Source: Macrostomum hystrix
Lineage: Eukaryota > Platyhelminthes > Macrostomidae
Length of the DNA stretch: 64,000 nt
NCBI GenBank assembly: GCA_950097015.1
Contig: CATNEN010000038.1
Span: 12,518,001-12,582,000, forward strand
Direction of reading: 5' to 3'
The notes beneath the pieces are model-generated. The model was given only the letters and a program-made list of their open reading frames with translations. It did no database searches and was not told the DNA's origin. The position numbers and the translations under genes are program-made. Every line of letters begins with the position of its first letter. Within the stretch, counting starts at the first letter, position 1. Below, piece after piece: positions 30,001-31,997 of the stretch.

Positions 30001-30034
30001 GCAGGGAGCCCATGAGTCCAGTCATGAGCTCCAT
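1..30034 (-). CDS. Paralogue L: giant secreted sushi/WSC/C-type-lectin protein gene (3' end beyond window)
   Basis: A 44-exon model is built from GT-AG sites; each exon is listed below. Coding length visible is about 10.6 kb, about 3,500 residues. It starts with a signal-peptide exon at 29956-30034, followed by five sushi domains, then WSC, hook, CTLD and discoidin-like modules, one more sushi, and A-B-C sushi triplets that continue past base 1. All exon lengths agree with intron phases (mostly 1-1), which supports one continuous transcript. Sushi, WSC and CTLD domains are extracellular protein- or sugar-binding modules. NxS/T glycosylation sites are frequent. No transmembrane segment is seen in the visible part. 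The product is therefore inferred to be secreted or in a surface coat or mucus. Paralogue R upstream has the same exon order, so the pair arose by tandem duplication. The exact function is unknown. Confidence 0.85.
340..1214 (-). CDS. L sushi triplet 3 (exons 41-43)
   Basis: A 960-1214, B 657-875 and C 340-567 with the standard lengths 255, 219 and 228 nt. A: ICQPVQVPN, LCPVGHHLP, VCQTNKSW, FCERE. B: FQCPQLQLPANMSI, EAERGFYF, VTCCALN. C: SCNVSYITL, IRCSNSS, STCTAEGVW, GCKG. B has an extra cysteine next to Cys3. Confidence 0.8.
1372..1660 (+). mobile_element. tRNA-derived SINE family 2, copy 1
   Basis: Head TAGCATTGTGGTAAGAG and GGGGGTTCGATTC resembles a tRNA. The body GTCTCCTTTAGCTGAACACT is shared with two more copies. 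No acceptor stem, so not a functional tRNA gene. Confidence 0.65.
1706..2040 (+). mobile_element. tRNA-derived SINE family 1, copy 1
   Basis: The head has pol III-like boxes: TGGTAGAGTAG (A box) and AAGTTCGAC (B box). A body with TGTACACACC and GTGAGCGTGTGCCTGCGTAC follows, then a (TTA)n tail. Confidence 0.7.
2136..3017 (-). CDS. L sushi triplet 2 (exons 38-40)
   Basis: A 2763-3017 (LCQPLIV, KCPVGHQLP, ICQTNKTW, FCERK), B 2438-2659 (ICPALQLPANMSI, RADSGLFF, VVSCALN) and C 2136-2363 (RCNVTYDSL, IRCTNSS, SICNAAGLW, GCRG). Phase 1 throughout. Confidence 0.8.
3222..4096 (-). CDS. L sushi triplet 1 (exons 35-37)
   Basis: A 3851-4096 (RTCLQPPP, VCPAGHDL, IECQPNELW, PVCARK), B 3536-3751 (MQCQNLP, AIPGYQF with no Cys2, SSCLL) and C 3222-3449 (ITCHFNH, ITCKNSS, ANCAANGLW, GCQG). 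Phase 1 throughout. Confidence 0.75.
4189..4759 (-). CDS. L exons 33-34: sushi A-B pair without C
   Basis: A exon 4511-4759: KRCPAIM, HCAKGYSP, LRCQIDKRW, SSCSRK, four cysteines. B exon 4189-4410: IQCPEPQN and QSNGTW around Cys3, with Ala where Cys2 should be (YNAPLGF). All junctions are phase 1. The same C-less pair occurs in R at 54242-55262. Confidence 0.75.
4893..5420. mobile_element. TTAA-site MITE, copy 1
   Basis: Starts CTAGAAAGACC, ends TTTCTACAG before TTAA. Shares long internal stretches (near GATATTCGGCGATTCTTGTC) with the other four copies. The left duplication has decayed. Confidence 0.65.
5452..5676 (-). CDS. L exon 32: sushi domain
   Basis: 225 nt, phase 1-1. DLVCSTTPVV, FACSYGFEFLP, YVCDQSGRF and NDSC mark the four sushi cysteines. 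It links the CTLD/WSC block to the sushi array; R has an exact counterpart at 55430-55654. Confidence 0.75.
5677..6201. other. Intron without recognisable features
   Basis: AT-rich intron between L exons 31 and 32. I see no gene, repeat unit or mobile-element end in it. Confidence 0.5.
6202..6339 (-). CDS. L exon 31: C-terminal half of the split WSC domain
   Basis: 138 nt, phase 1-1. RLCFCSADYTTYGK and VCSTPCNSTNEPHCQDN supply the C-x-C and last cysteines missing from exon 26. The acceptor CATTCAG was chosen over a nearer AG because only it fits phase 1. Confidence 0.7.
6430..6474 (-). CDS. L exon 30: small Ser/Asn/Thr linker
   Basis: A 45-nt phase 1-1 exon (DSNKSYVSNTITSSKG) between TTTCAG and GTACTG. 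Composition suggests a flexible, glycosylated linker. R has two such exons at the same place, which supports it being real despite its size. Confidence 0.55.
6568..7334 (-). CDS. L exons 27-29: CTLD lodged inside the split WSC domain
   Basis: Exons 7116-7334, 6806-6856 and 6568-6723, all phase 1-1. CSTPSWLFIPELGGCVSIQK, ADALCNEIGGSVLVLLND, then a 51-nt exon encoding LHEFYRGPWVYIMKSG, and finally SGFDGLIEE ... APLRVLCYKG. The cysteines and GG strand match a CTLD. All three exons could be skipped without frame change. Confidence 0.65.
7406..7576 (-). CDS. L exon 26: N-terminal half of a split WSC domain
   Basis: 171 nt, phase 1-1. AYMGCYYLQWDPR, ATCVEACGSLGQPYAMFQ gives the first half of a WSC domain and stops just before the expected C-x-C. 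The missing half appears in exon 31, after a complete CTLD. Ends at a GTACGT donor. Confidence 0.7.
7653..8154 (-). CDS. L exons 23-25: discoidin-like (F5/8 type C) module
   Basis: Three exons, 8066-8154, 7905-7990 and 7653-7806, joined in phases 1 and 0. The protein reads NVTFSEPAVVLGIIFRG, then SLRHKYYNSDRMEH, then FGAFFTPRT ... RPVVTTSLLVDV ... PELQLLPL. The pattern of a hydrophobic strand ending in RG, a YxSD turn, a region ending in RPVVT, and a final LxLLPL is like discoidin/galactose-binding domains, which bind sugars or lipids. Sequence identity is low, so this is tentative. Confidence 0.55.
8247..8376 (-). CDS. L exon 22: hook-like module
   Basis: 130 nt, phase 1 in, phase 2 out. 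IAASCQDLQRMF ... MYYTSTCFSE has the two-cysteine hook layout. Here it precedes a discoidin-like module rather than a CTLD. Confidence 0.65.
8515..8784 (-). CDS. L exon 21: WSC-like domain
   Basis: 270 nt, phase 1-1. ATCGRAPPG, PQQCLHMCRT, GFNYAGLQPGQCFCSSALP, CHQRNCRG and SYCGSDN. Lies just downstream of the Ty3-bearing intron (8785-14142), so the element separates two exons without touching either. Confidence 0.75.
9187..9489 (+). repeat. 5' LTR of the Ty3-type element
   Basis: 303 bp, TGTGATG...TTACA. Same as the 3' copy on inspection. A TATAAGG at about 9407 may be the promoter TATA element. Confidence 0.95.
9491..13492 (+). CDS. Gag-Pol polyprotein of the Ty3-type element
   Basis: A single 1,333-residue frame with no frameshift between Gag and Pol. 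The Gag-like N-terminal region precedes a CCHC zinc knuckle CHSCGKTGHIRKVC at about residue 253. Aspartic protease FIIDTGSA at about 314. Reverse transcriptase with YPLPRIEDL at about 518 and the FVDD catalytic box at about 600. RNase H CDASPYG at about 747. Integrase has a zinc-binding H-H-C-C region near 962-995, and its D-D-E residues sit in HVDFAGP (about 1025), VSDNGPQF (about 1080) and NGQAERF. No chromodomain was recognised in the C-terminal tail. The start codon lies 2 nt after the LTR and overlaps the primer-binding site. All catalytic motifs appear intact. Confidence 0.95.
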   Translation: MATSSALGGIPVLSANTDIDVYLERLDHYFTCKDVKEEAKVATLVTAIGAEAYTVLRNLCQPDKVADKTLDQLSEILRDHYAPKPSVLAARFRFQRRVQQPGESFTDFVAGLKALSAHCAFQNSLEERLRDQLVFGLYSDAFRAKLLEEVNPTFKSLQEKMLLLESTERSSQEMASKPTAAVAQLRTHGGKRSQRRGATPAALGGDSPHQRSVKGGNSGNSGKGGDNGRNGGTCASCGGAHSRQLCKLRDAKCHSCGKTGHIRKVCRSPKLQLLQETSPSSPDASSQMPIFTVQPPCGSLGPTVQLQVNGRQCQFIIDTGSAVTLLPQNLQRRLLPQLPLKPSTAVLRTFTDERFRPIGQAVVTVNHNSQQLQLPLLVVTQGESALLGRDWLAKLRLDWPSIMAQVHAVSADESIGDLIKEFAPVFEDGLGEFRHGQVRLQVSDDAQPKFFKARPVPYALRERVDAELQRMEASGIITAVKHSYWAAPIVPVVKKDGSVRICGDYKLTYNQASRPEHYPLPRIEDLFAKLGGGCKWSKLDLSNAFLQLPLAEDSKAFLTINTPRGLFQVNRLPFGISSASAIFQRTLDTLLGDLDAVQVFVDDILVTGRTLQQHKKNLALALQRLQGAGLRLNKSKCQFFKDSVEYLGHRIDANGLSPLPDRVAAVQDAPAPTDVSQLRSFLGMLAQYGKFLPNLSTVLAPLHQLLVKNTRWSWERPQQQAFAEAKRLLLRSPVLVHYSPDLPLRLECDASPYGLGVVLTHRIGDKDCAVAFASRSLTTAQRGYSQLDKEALAIMFGLDRFHQFLYGRRFTIVTDHLPLLGLLGERKGIPAHAAARMQRWAIRLASYDYALEFRPTEKHANCDSLSRLPLPQLFEEEAAVNSLLLDEGAGSAVTAQTVSRHTRTDASLGRVLRCLQTGAPIGAELSDYARRQTELSVDQGCVLWGARVVVPAALRDHVIQELHQAHPGTSRMRALARSYVWWPGIDGDLEAATKTCRTCQLNQPDPPKAPVQPWPFPSEPWERLHVDFAGPVDGHVYLVVVDAHSKWPEVVRMRCTTAAATIVSLREIFARQGIPRTLVSDNGPQFASAEFAEFTRANGIRHVFSAPFHPATNGQAERFVQVLKRHLLKSGHSDAELQRLLLGYRNTPHSVSGVAPSQLLIGRRLRCRLDLLAPSLADDVRQRQEQLLPSRKAAREFQTGDRVLFRDFSAGARAGDTPRWAEGVIKGAGSRNCIVDSQRGQHMRHADQLVAARADGFDLDIADAGQPLTDGGGDATLGTGGARATPDTVASGATSGEAAPEPADGPESNARRDATNPRRYPLRARGPPERLQL
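9492..9504 (+). promoter_or_regulatory. Primer-binding site
   Basis: TGGCGACGAGTTC begins two bases after the LTR; TGG pairs with the CCA end of the tRNA primer. It overlaps the first Gag codons. Which tRNA is used cannot be stated without a tRNA set. Confidence 0.7.
13510..13519 (+). promoter_or_regulatory. Polypurine tract
   Basis: AGAGGGGAGA directly precedes the 3' LTR and would prime plus-strand synthesis. Confidence 0.75.
13520..13822 (+). repeat. 3' LTR of the Ty3-type element
   Basis: 303-bp copy of the 5' LTR, followed by target duplication GATAC. Confidence 0.95.
14143..14571 (-). CDS. L exon 20: CTLD
   Basis: 429 nt, phase 1-1. GLYAFQGSCYQTSG, EARATCVRSNSSLVTFPS, WLLGYGKL and closing GFASICATS give a single-exon CTLD. 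No calcium-site EPN/WND motif. The next intron holds the Ty3 element. Confidence 0.75.
14742..14864 (-). CDS. L exon 19: two-cysteine hook module
   Basis: 123 nt, phase 1-1. AENCLTLYANDIH ... YRYKLYDS ... YFIDCGFTG. Same two-cysteine pattern as exon 16, again directly before a CTLD. Confidence 0.65.
15010..15594 (-). CDS. L exon 18: CTLD C-terminal part fused to WSC domain
   Basis: 585 nt, phase 1-1. First half: QFWWLGLTD to ASYVCETT closes the CTLD. Second half: a WSC domain with DPGCLKI, MCRYLCFSAG, NCSCLSS, CNASCPGNPDQFCG and YFSVHSTG. The WSC half (15008-15285) is almost identical at DNA level to 59172-59449 in R, while the CTLD half is much more diverged (see findings). The WSC half is also visibly GC-richer than its surroundings. 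Confidence 0.8.
15675..15854 (-). CDS. L exon 17: CTLD, N-terminal part
   Basis: 180 nt, phase 1-1. TCKGNISFAFGGSCFSFH then AESECAAAGGNLAAFPS is a clear CTLD start. Completed by the first half of exon 18. Confidence 0.75.
16285..16398 (-). CDS. L exon 16: two-cysteine hook module
   Basis: 114 nt, phase 1-1. ADSCMGIFLKGFVVSGFYLI ends in YCYLAG. The layout C-x2-I-x4-G-x3-SG-x-Y-x-I ... YC resembles the first subdomain of fibrinogen-related domains but nothing of the remaining domain follows. In these genes it precedes a CTLD. Confidence 0.65.
16505..16804 (-). CDS. L exon 15: WSC domain
   Basis: 300 nt, phase 1-1. GCYTLYWS, LRQCLATCGAK, CYCITF, CSLTCSGNRYQTCGG and SVYRVG form a full WSC domain. 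Two in-frame acceptors exist; the outer one was used because it gives the same length as the R counterpart. Confidence 0.8.
16893..17869 (-). CDS. L exon 14: unknown segment plus CTLD
   Basis: 977 nt, the largest exon of L, entered in phase 2 and left in phase 1. The first half (through TTWSCIP and EPYSSC) is unassigned. The second half is a CTLD: CDPGWLQVNETCYQL, DEARLFCNHFNATLAVPQ, GFWIGVADRT, and closing RLQDCNRRLAGAFCEK. WIG and the final GAFCEK are textbook CTLD signatures. The acceptor was chosen because only that phase keeps the frame and it matches R exon 62243-63231. Confidence 0.8.
17884..18178 (+). mobile_element. SINE family 1, copy 2
   Basis: Same head and body with a decayed A box and an ATTATTATT tail; an internal CCTCCAGGGCCCA is duplicated. 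Followed closely by the 10-bp minisatellite. Confidence 0.65.
18264..18630. repeat. 10-bp minisatellite in an L intron
   Basis: About 35 copies of CCTGACCCGG with few variants, then decay (CCTGGCCTAACCCTGCCC). GC-rich and strand-asymmetric. Confidence 0.95.
18811..19294 (-). CDS. L exon 13: unidentified beta-rich module
   Basis: 484 nt, enters in phase 1 and leaves in phase 2. No cysteine was noticed. Contains PLILLPWQPLNLPNRPN and a TDWLLFNVTG stretch. The counterpart in R is 63678-64000, also ending in phase 2. I do not recognise the family. Lack of cysteine and the alternating hydrophobic pattern would suit a jelly-roll or galactose-binding fold, but this is a guess. Confidence 0.65.
19368..19685 (-). 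CDS. L exon 12: WSC domain
   Basis: 318 nt, phase 1-1. Frame fixed by acceptor TTTTCAG at its right edge. Motifs HYRGCHKY, GCLKSC, FCTCLSD, CLRPCGEGSYQYCAGG and SYVYLMTG make a complete WSC domain. Confidence 0.75.
20040..20327 (-). CDS. L exon 11: CTLD, C-terminal half
   Basis: 288 nt, phase 1-1. Ends YRTSCSDATKRKFFCVK, the two closing cysteines expected of a CTLD. The middle is divergent and I see no EPN/QPD or WND calcium-site motifs, so sugar binding of the classical type is doubtful. Confidence 0.6.
20436..20621 (-). CDS. L exon 10: CTLD, N-terminal half
   Basis: 186 nt, phase 1-1. CSPGWFGYQGSCF and WAHSAKHCAAQNAVLW fit the start of a C-type lectin-like domain (paired first cysteines, then the alpha-1 helix and Cys before an aliphatic strand). 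Completed by exon 11. Confidence 0.7.
20777..21085 (+). mobile_element. SINE family 1, copy 3
   Basis: Best-preserved head: TGGCAGAGTGG and GAGCTCGAATCC, like a tRNA gene. The body matches the other copies. The 3' end is vague. Confidence 0.65.
21241..21651 (-). CDS. L exon 9: WSC domain plus two-cysteine hook
   Basis: 411 nt, phase 1-1. The WSC part runs from DGCYQVSL through ACKAFC, CTCLSD and CDIPC to SCGGFNN and YNVFTL. It is followed in the same exon by a hook-like module (YRSCMDL ... YYRLTG ... VFCSMIG) resembling the first subdomain of fibrinogen-related domains. Elsewhere in both genes this hook has its own exon. Confidence 0.75.
21703..21960 (+). mobile_element. SINE family 1, copy 4
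   Basis: Deleted head (TGGCAGAGCG, GGTCCCTAAGG), standard body and a clear (ATT)n tail ending next to the LINE fragment region. Confidence 0.65.
22190..23000 (-). pseudogene. 5'-truncated LINE reverse-transcriptase tail
   Basis: Minus-strand translation from about 23000: CKSILQVSPNTDSNGARSEL, then FRLGNHKLACETLR, RTCPKCRVEVENETHILFRC. This is the region after the RT domain of non-LTR retrotransposons, including a C-x2-C ... H-x4-C motif. The catalytic RT and endonuclease are missing. Open for 191 codons at its end (22235-22810). Lies in the L intron between exons 8 and 9 beside several SINEs. Confidence 0.7.
23034..23148 (+). mobile_element. SINE family 1, 3' fragment
   Basis: Body end only (GCTCAGGAGTCAGTGGAATG ... 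TCCTGTAAATATT). Faces the next copy, giving an inverted pair. Confidence 0.55.
23160..23480 (-). mobile_element. SINE family 1, copy 5 (inverted)
   Basis: On the minus strand: GAGTGGTATAGCGGTT near 23465, GGGTCCCTTAACTCGG, then the family body. Together with the plus-strand fragment it could fold into a hairpin in the L transcript. Confidence 0.6.
23675..24037 (-). CDS. L exon 8: WSC domain
   Basis: 363 nt, phase 1-1. Shows the WSC pattern: RGCFSW start, CRYRC, then CYCF (the C-x-C), CLSLCGASEYCGG, and a terminal YFSVYDSFG. WSC domains are Cys-rich modules found in polycystin-type and fungal surface proteins and are thought to bind carbohydrate. Confidence 0.8.
24121..24188 (-). CDS. L exon 7: sushi domain 5, last part
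   Basis: A 68-nt exon starting in phase 2 after CCGCAG and ending in phase 1 before GTAAG. It encodes FPVMRWSNN...LNTCRC, supplying the Trp and final cysteine of the split sushi domain. The frame is fixed by both neighbours; the other two frames do not fit or hit a stop. Confidence 0.65.
24405..24680 (+). mobile_element. SINE family 2, copy 2
   Basis: Head TAGCCTAGTGGGCGTCGG and GGGGATTCGATTCC; body with CACTTAACTCTG and CACCCAGCTGTT shared with copy 3. Confidence 0.65.
24711..24767. repeat. Perfect 18-bp inverted repeat (hairpin)
   Basis: ACAGATTCTATATTACCT at 24711-24728 and its exact complement at 24750-24767, with a 21-base AT loop. In an L intron just after a SINE. Confidence 0.85.
24768..25626. 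other. Intron segment without recognisable features
   Basis: Remainder of the L intron between exons 6 and 7. I see no gene, repeat or element end. Confidence 0.45.
25627..25816 (-). CDS. L exon 6: sushi domain 5, first part
   Basis: 190 nt, enters in phase 1 and leaves in phase 2. Contains Cys1 (RIC), Cys2 (FRCLSGYKG) and Cys3 (ENTC). The Trp and last cysteine come from the next exon, so this sushi domain is split by a phase-2 intron, unlike the single-exon sushi domains around it. Confidence 0.7.
25904..26194 (-). CDS. L exon 5: sushi domain 4
   Basis: Phase 1-1 exon of 291 nt. Starts VIRCPQVP; the cysteines at IRC, VSC, LLC and PTC match the sushi order, and TIWSIAY provides the Trp after Cys3. 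A 97-residue module, long for a sushi domain (usually about 60). Confidence 0.7.
26235..26588. mobile_element. TTAA-site MITE, copy 2
   Basis: 354 bp, CAGTAGAAGCACC to GGTCTTTCTGCTG, preceded by TTAA and followed by ATAA. Lies in the intron between L exons 4 and 5. Confidence 0.65.
26633..26908 (-). CDS. L exon 4: sushi domain 3
   Basis: Phase 1-1 exon of 276 nt. Four cysteines (FMC, YSC, LTC, LEC), KPAGY after Cys2 and DGWLVEL after Cys3 follow the sushi pattern. The intron that follows it contains a TTAA-flanked MITE. Confidence 0.7.
27031..27315 (-). CDS. L exon 3: sushi domain 2
   Basis: Phase 1-1 exon of 285 nt. The cysteines fall at PVC, VTC, LDC and PEC with GRGWSS after Cys3. It is clearly related to exon 2 (shared TIDSS.YLYNSS motif), so the two arose by exon duplication. 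Confidence 0.75.
27455..27736 (-). CDS. L exon 2: sushi (CCP) domain 1
   Basis: Starts in phase 1 after TTTCAG and ends in phase 1. About 94 residues with four cysteines in sushi order (NQC, VTC, LQC, PPC) and a Trp after Cys3 (EGWWQTF). Several NxS/T sites. It follows the signal peptide directly. Confidence 0.75.
27737..28584. other. First part of the L 5' intron
   Basis: No domain, repeat or element end was recognised. A 170-codon plus-strand open frame at 28027-28539 has no domain, splice partner or plausible start and is treated as chance. Confidence 0.45.
28585..29146. mobile_element. TTAA-site MITE, copy 3
   Basis: 562 bp, the longest copy, in the first intron of L. Flanks TTAC and TTTA are decayed TTAA. 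The internal sequence matches copies 1 and 4. Confidence 0.65.
29198..29647. mobile_element. MITE with long inverted ends
   Basis: 450 bp with inverted ends GGCCGTATGAATAAAGTGAG and continuing GCAATTGCTCA, about 30 bp. Flanks ATA and TTA could be a decayed 3-bp duplication. A GGCC start with a TWA target suits PIF/Harbinger-type elements, but this is tentative. GAGCAATTGCTC palindromes recur inside. Confidence 0.7.
29956..30034 (-). CDS. L exon 1: start codon and signal peptide
   Basis: The ATG at 30034-30032 opens a peptide with a hydrophobic core (MGSLLISLVTVDLVAS) typical of a secretory signal, followed by a short STQS stretch. The exon ends at a GTAAGT donor (29955 downward) in phase 1, which fits the first sushi exon at 27736. 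A longer reading through to about 29915 ends at a weaker donor in phase 0, which would not fit the next exon. Two further in-frame ATGs lie within the signal region; the first was chosen because it gives the complete signal peptide. This exon marks the boundary between the two paralogues. Confidence 0.7.
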
Positions 30035-31185
30035 CAGAAAAAGAAGCCGAAAACTCAAAGCGGATAGTTCTGTTAATTCAACCTTGCGATTAACTTATGA
30101 TTTGTCCTTTTTGCCGACAGTGAATGGCAGAAAATGATGGCAAACTTTGGAGCCTTGATACATCAAGTCATTTTATTTTGTGACCTGCTGGTCTGGCTGG
30201 ACAAGTTCCACCGACCAATCAGATGAGAGAAAAAATTACCCGTAGAATTCTGCTGCATATTGAAAGCTTAAAAATCTAAAACGCTCAAAAAGCTTCATGA
30301 GTACTGGTCGATAAGCAAATGGTTATACAAGTAATTTTTTTATAGATATCAATCAGCGTTACAGTACGTAATTACAGGATCTAAAGGATCCAACAACAAG
30401 TTAACAATAAGTTAACAAGTTAACGACTCGAAGTGGTTCGATGTAATATATATAATAGCTTTCCTTTTAAAGTTTTCAAAAAAACAAATTAAGTTTAAAA
30501 TTTTCGAAGAAAATGATGACGTTGAAAAGTAAGAGCATTAGAGAGAGGCATAAAATTGTCAAGCTAAGTCTGTTTCTGCCGAAACTTGGAAGTGGCCACT
30601 ACGTATACAACTCAATTTGTTTTTTTTAACTGCAAGATGAACGCATGAAATCGAGGATTCGACTCAGGGGAGCATAAAAATGAACAATATAATTGAAACA
30701 ACAGAGAACAGTATGGGGCAAGAGTTTTAGCGCAATAATAAATGTGCAGGTACTCGTAAAAGACATTTTTTGCTACAGCAAGAGCAACAGAAAAATAATG
30801 AACAATAATGAACAATAATGAAAACAGTACAGTACAGAACAGAAAGCAGTTGCTGTTTTCTCTATGCGAATGTTTATGTTAGCTCTCCATCGTCCTGCAC
30901 CATTAAGTAACGTGCTTTGTCCTTGGGTGTAAGTTTTTCTAAGTTAGGGACATTGTTTTAGATTTTTCTAATAAATTTATCTGTAACGGTACTATGCGAG
31001 CTACAAAATTGAACTGCATAAGATTATTAGCAATTGAAACACGCATTCGATATAGATACACGCACTGCATAGCGCAGAAAGGTAAGCAAAATACTTACCA
31101 GAAACTCACCGACAAACGAAGCGAAGACAATGTCATAAAATTATTTTCAAGCTCTTGAAAAAACGCATGTAAGTAAAAAAACTGA
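30035..31185. other. Intergenic interval between R and L
   Basis: AT-rich sequence between the last open frame of R and the start of L. It should contain the R polyadenylation site and the L promoter, but I see no convincing poly(A) signal for R. Short simple repeats occur (GTTAACAA near 30400, AATAATGAAC near 30800). A minus-strand hydrophobic open frame at 30612-30815 has no recognisable domain or clear splice sites and is not called. Confidence 0.5.
30337..30344 (-). promoter_or_regulatory. Candidate TATA element upstream of L
   Basis: On the minus strand this reads TATAAAAA, about 300 nt upstream of the L start codon in the intergenic interval. Spacing would imply a leader of roughly 270 nt. 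The region is AT-rich, so chance occurrence is quite possible. Confidence 0.2.
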
Positions 31186-31421
31186 TTAATTAAGGTGACT
31201 TACCGCTTTTTTGTCGCTTCTTGAGTCCAGGTCCGTTGCCCCATAAAAAACGACTGTACGAGCGAAACTACTATGGCAATAGTTGATTTTGATATAGAAC
31301 AAAGCAAATAACTTCAATAAACTCTGCCCCATAAACACATAGACTGACAAGTTAATAAGAGCATTTATTGTGAAATAGGAATAATTTTTGCCTCCATGTT
31401 TCTTAATAAGCAAAAACTCAC
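31186..31421 (-). other. Possible read-through 3' end of R, or a short terminal exon
   Basis: The frame of the last B exon stays open for about 230 nt past the GTGAGT donor and ends at a stop near 31186. It would add a hydrophobic stretch (ALINLSVYVF, then LLKLFALFYI). Alternatively, a 50-nt exon at 31204-31253 (acceptor GTACAG, donor GTAAGT) is spliced on. Sequence alone does not decide whether R ends in a membrane-like tail or continues to an unseen exon. Confidence 0.3.
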
Positions 31422-31997
31422 AGGCGAATGTTTCAGGCACAGGAGTCCAGTAGCCAAAGACGCTGCTGTCACTTCCGGTGCATTGTGAATAGGCCTCCGT
31501 TGTGTTGATACCGAAGAACATGCGCCCGTAGTCCGCGACAAATTTGACCACATCGTGCACTCGGTACTTCTCGGATGGATCTAGCAGGTTGAAGTCGACT
31601 GGGACGGCACCCAACACATATGCTGGCAGACGGCACTGCTGGCCTGTTTAAAAAAGTAATGATGTAAATATTTACTAGACTCAAGCCTGATTAAATAGTC
31701 TGAATATCCCAATGTACAGGGCGAGTTACTCACGCTGGCAGAGCTGGTAAGGGGTCCAGGTCCTGTCTGGCAAGCAGACAGTGACATTCGGAGCGCTGGG
31801 TGGCATTCGCAGTCCAGGCGGACAGCTGACGCCAACGCGAGTCCCCAACGCCATCTTGCCGTTAAGACTCGGTGCCGGCTGAGTTAGGTTAAGTCTGGAC
31901 ATTGTTACATTGCGATAGCTCGATATCTGAGAGTCTTCGTTGACCTCCACGAGACTATAGAGACACTCGCTGACGGAAATGACGTCGCAGGTTCGTC
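31422..31997 (-). CDS. R terminal sushi A-B pair
   Basis: A 31734-31997 (RTCDVISV, SCPPGLRMP, VCLPDRTW, LCQR) and B 31422-31643 (QQCRLPAY, VADYGRMFF, SQCTGSD). No C exon is recognised downstream. At the left edge of B a GTGAGT donor is present, but the reading frame also stays open beyond it. Confidence 0.7.

Noticed and set aside
29956-30034. Treating L and R as one gene
   Set aside because: A strong signal-peptide exon with a perfect donor lies between them, and the module order restarts; one very long gene is less likely but not excluded.
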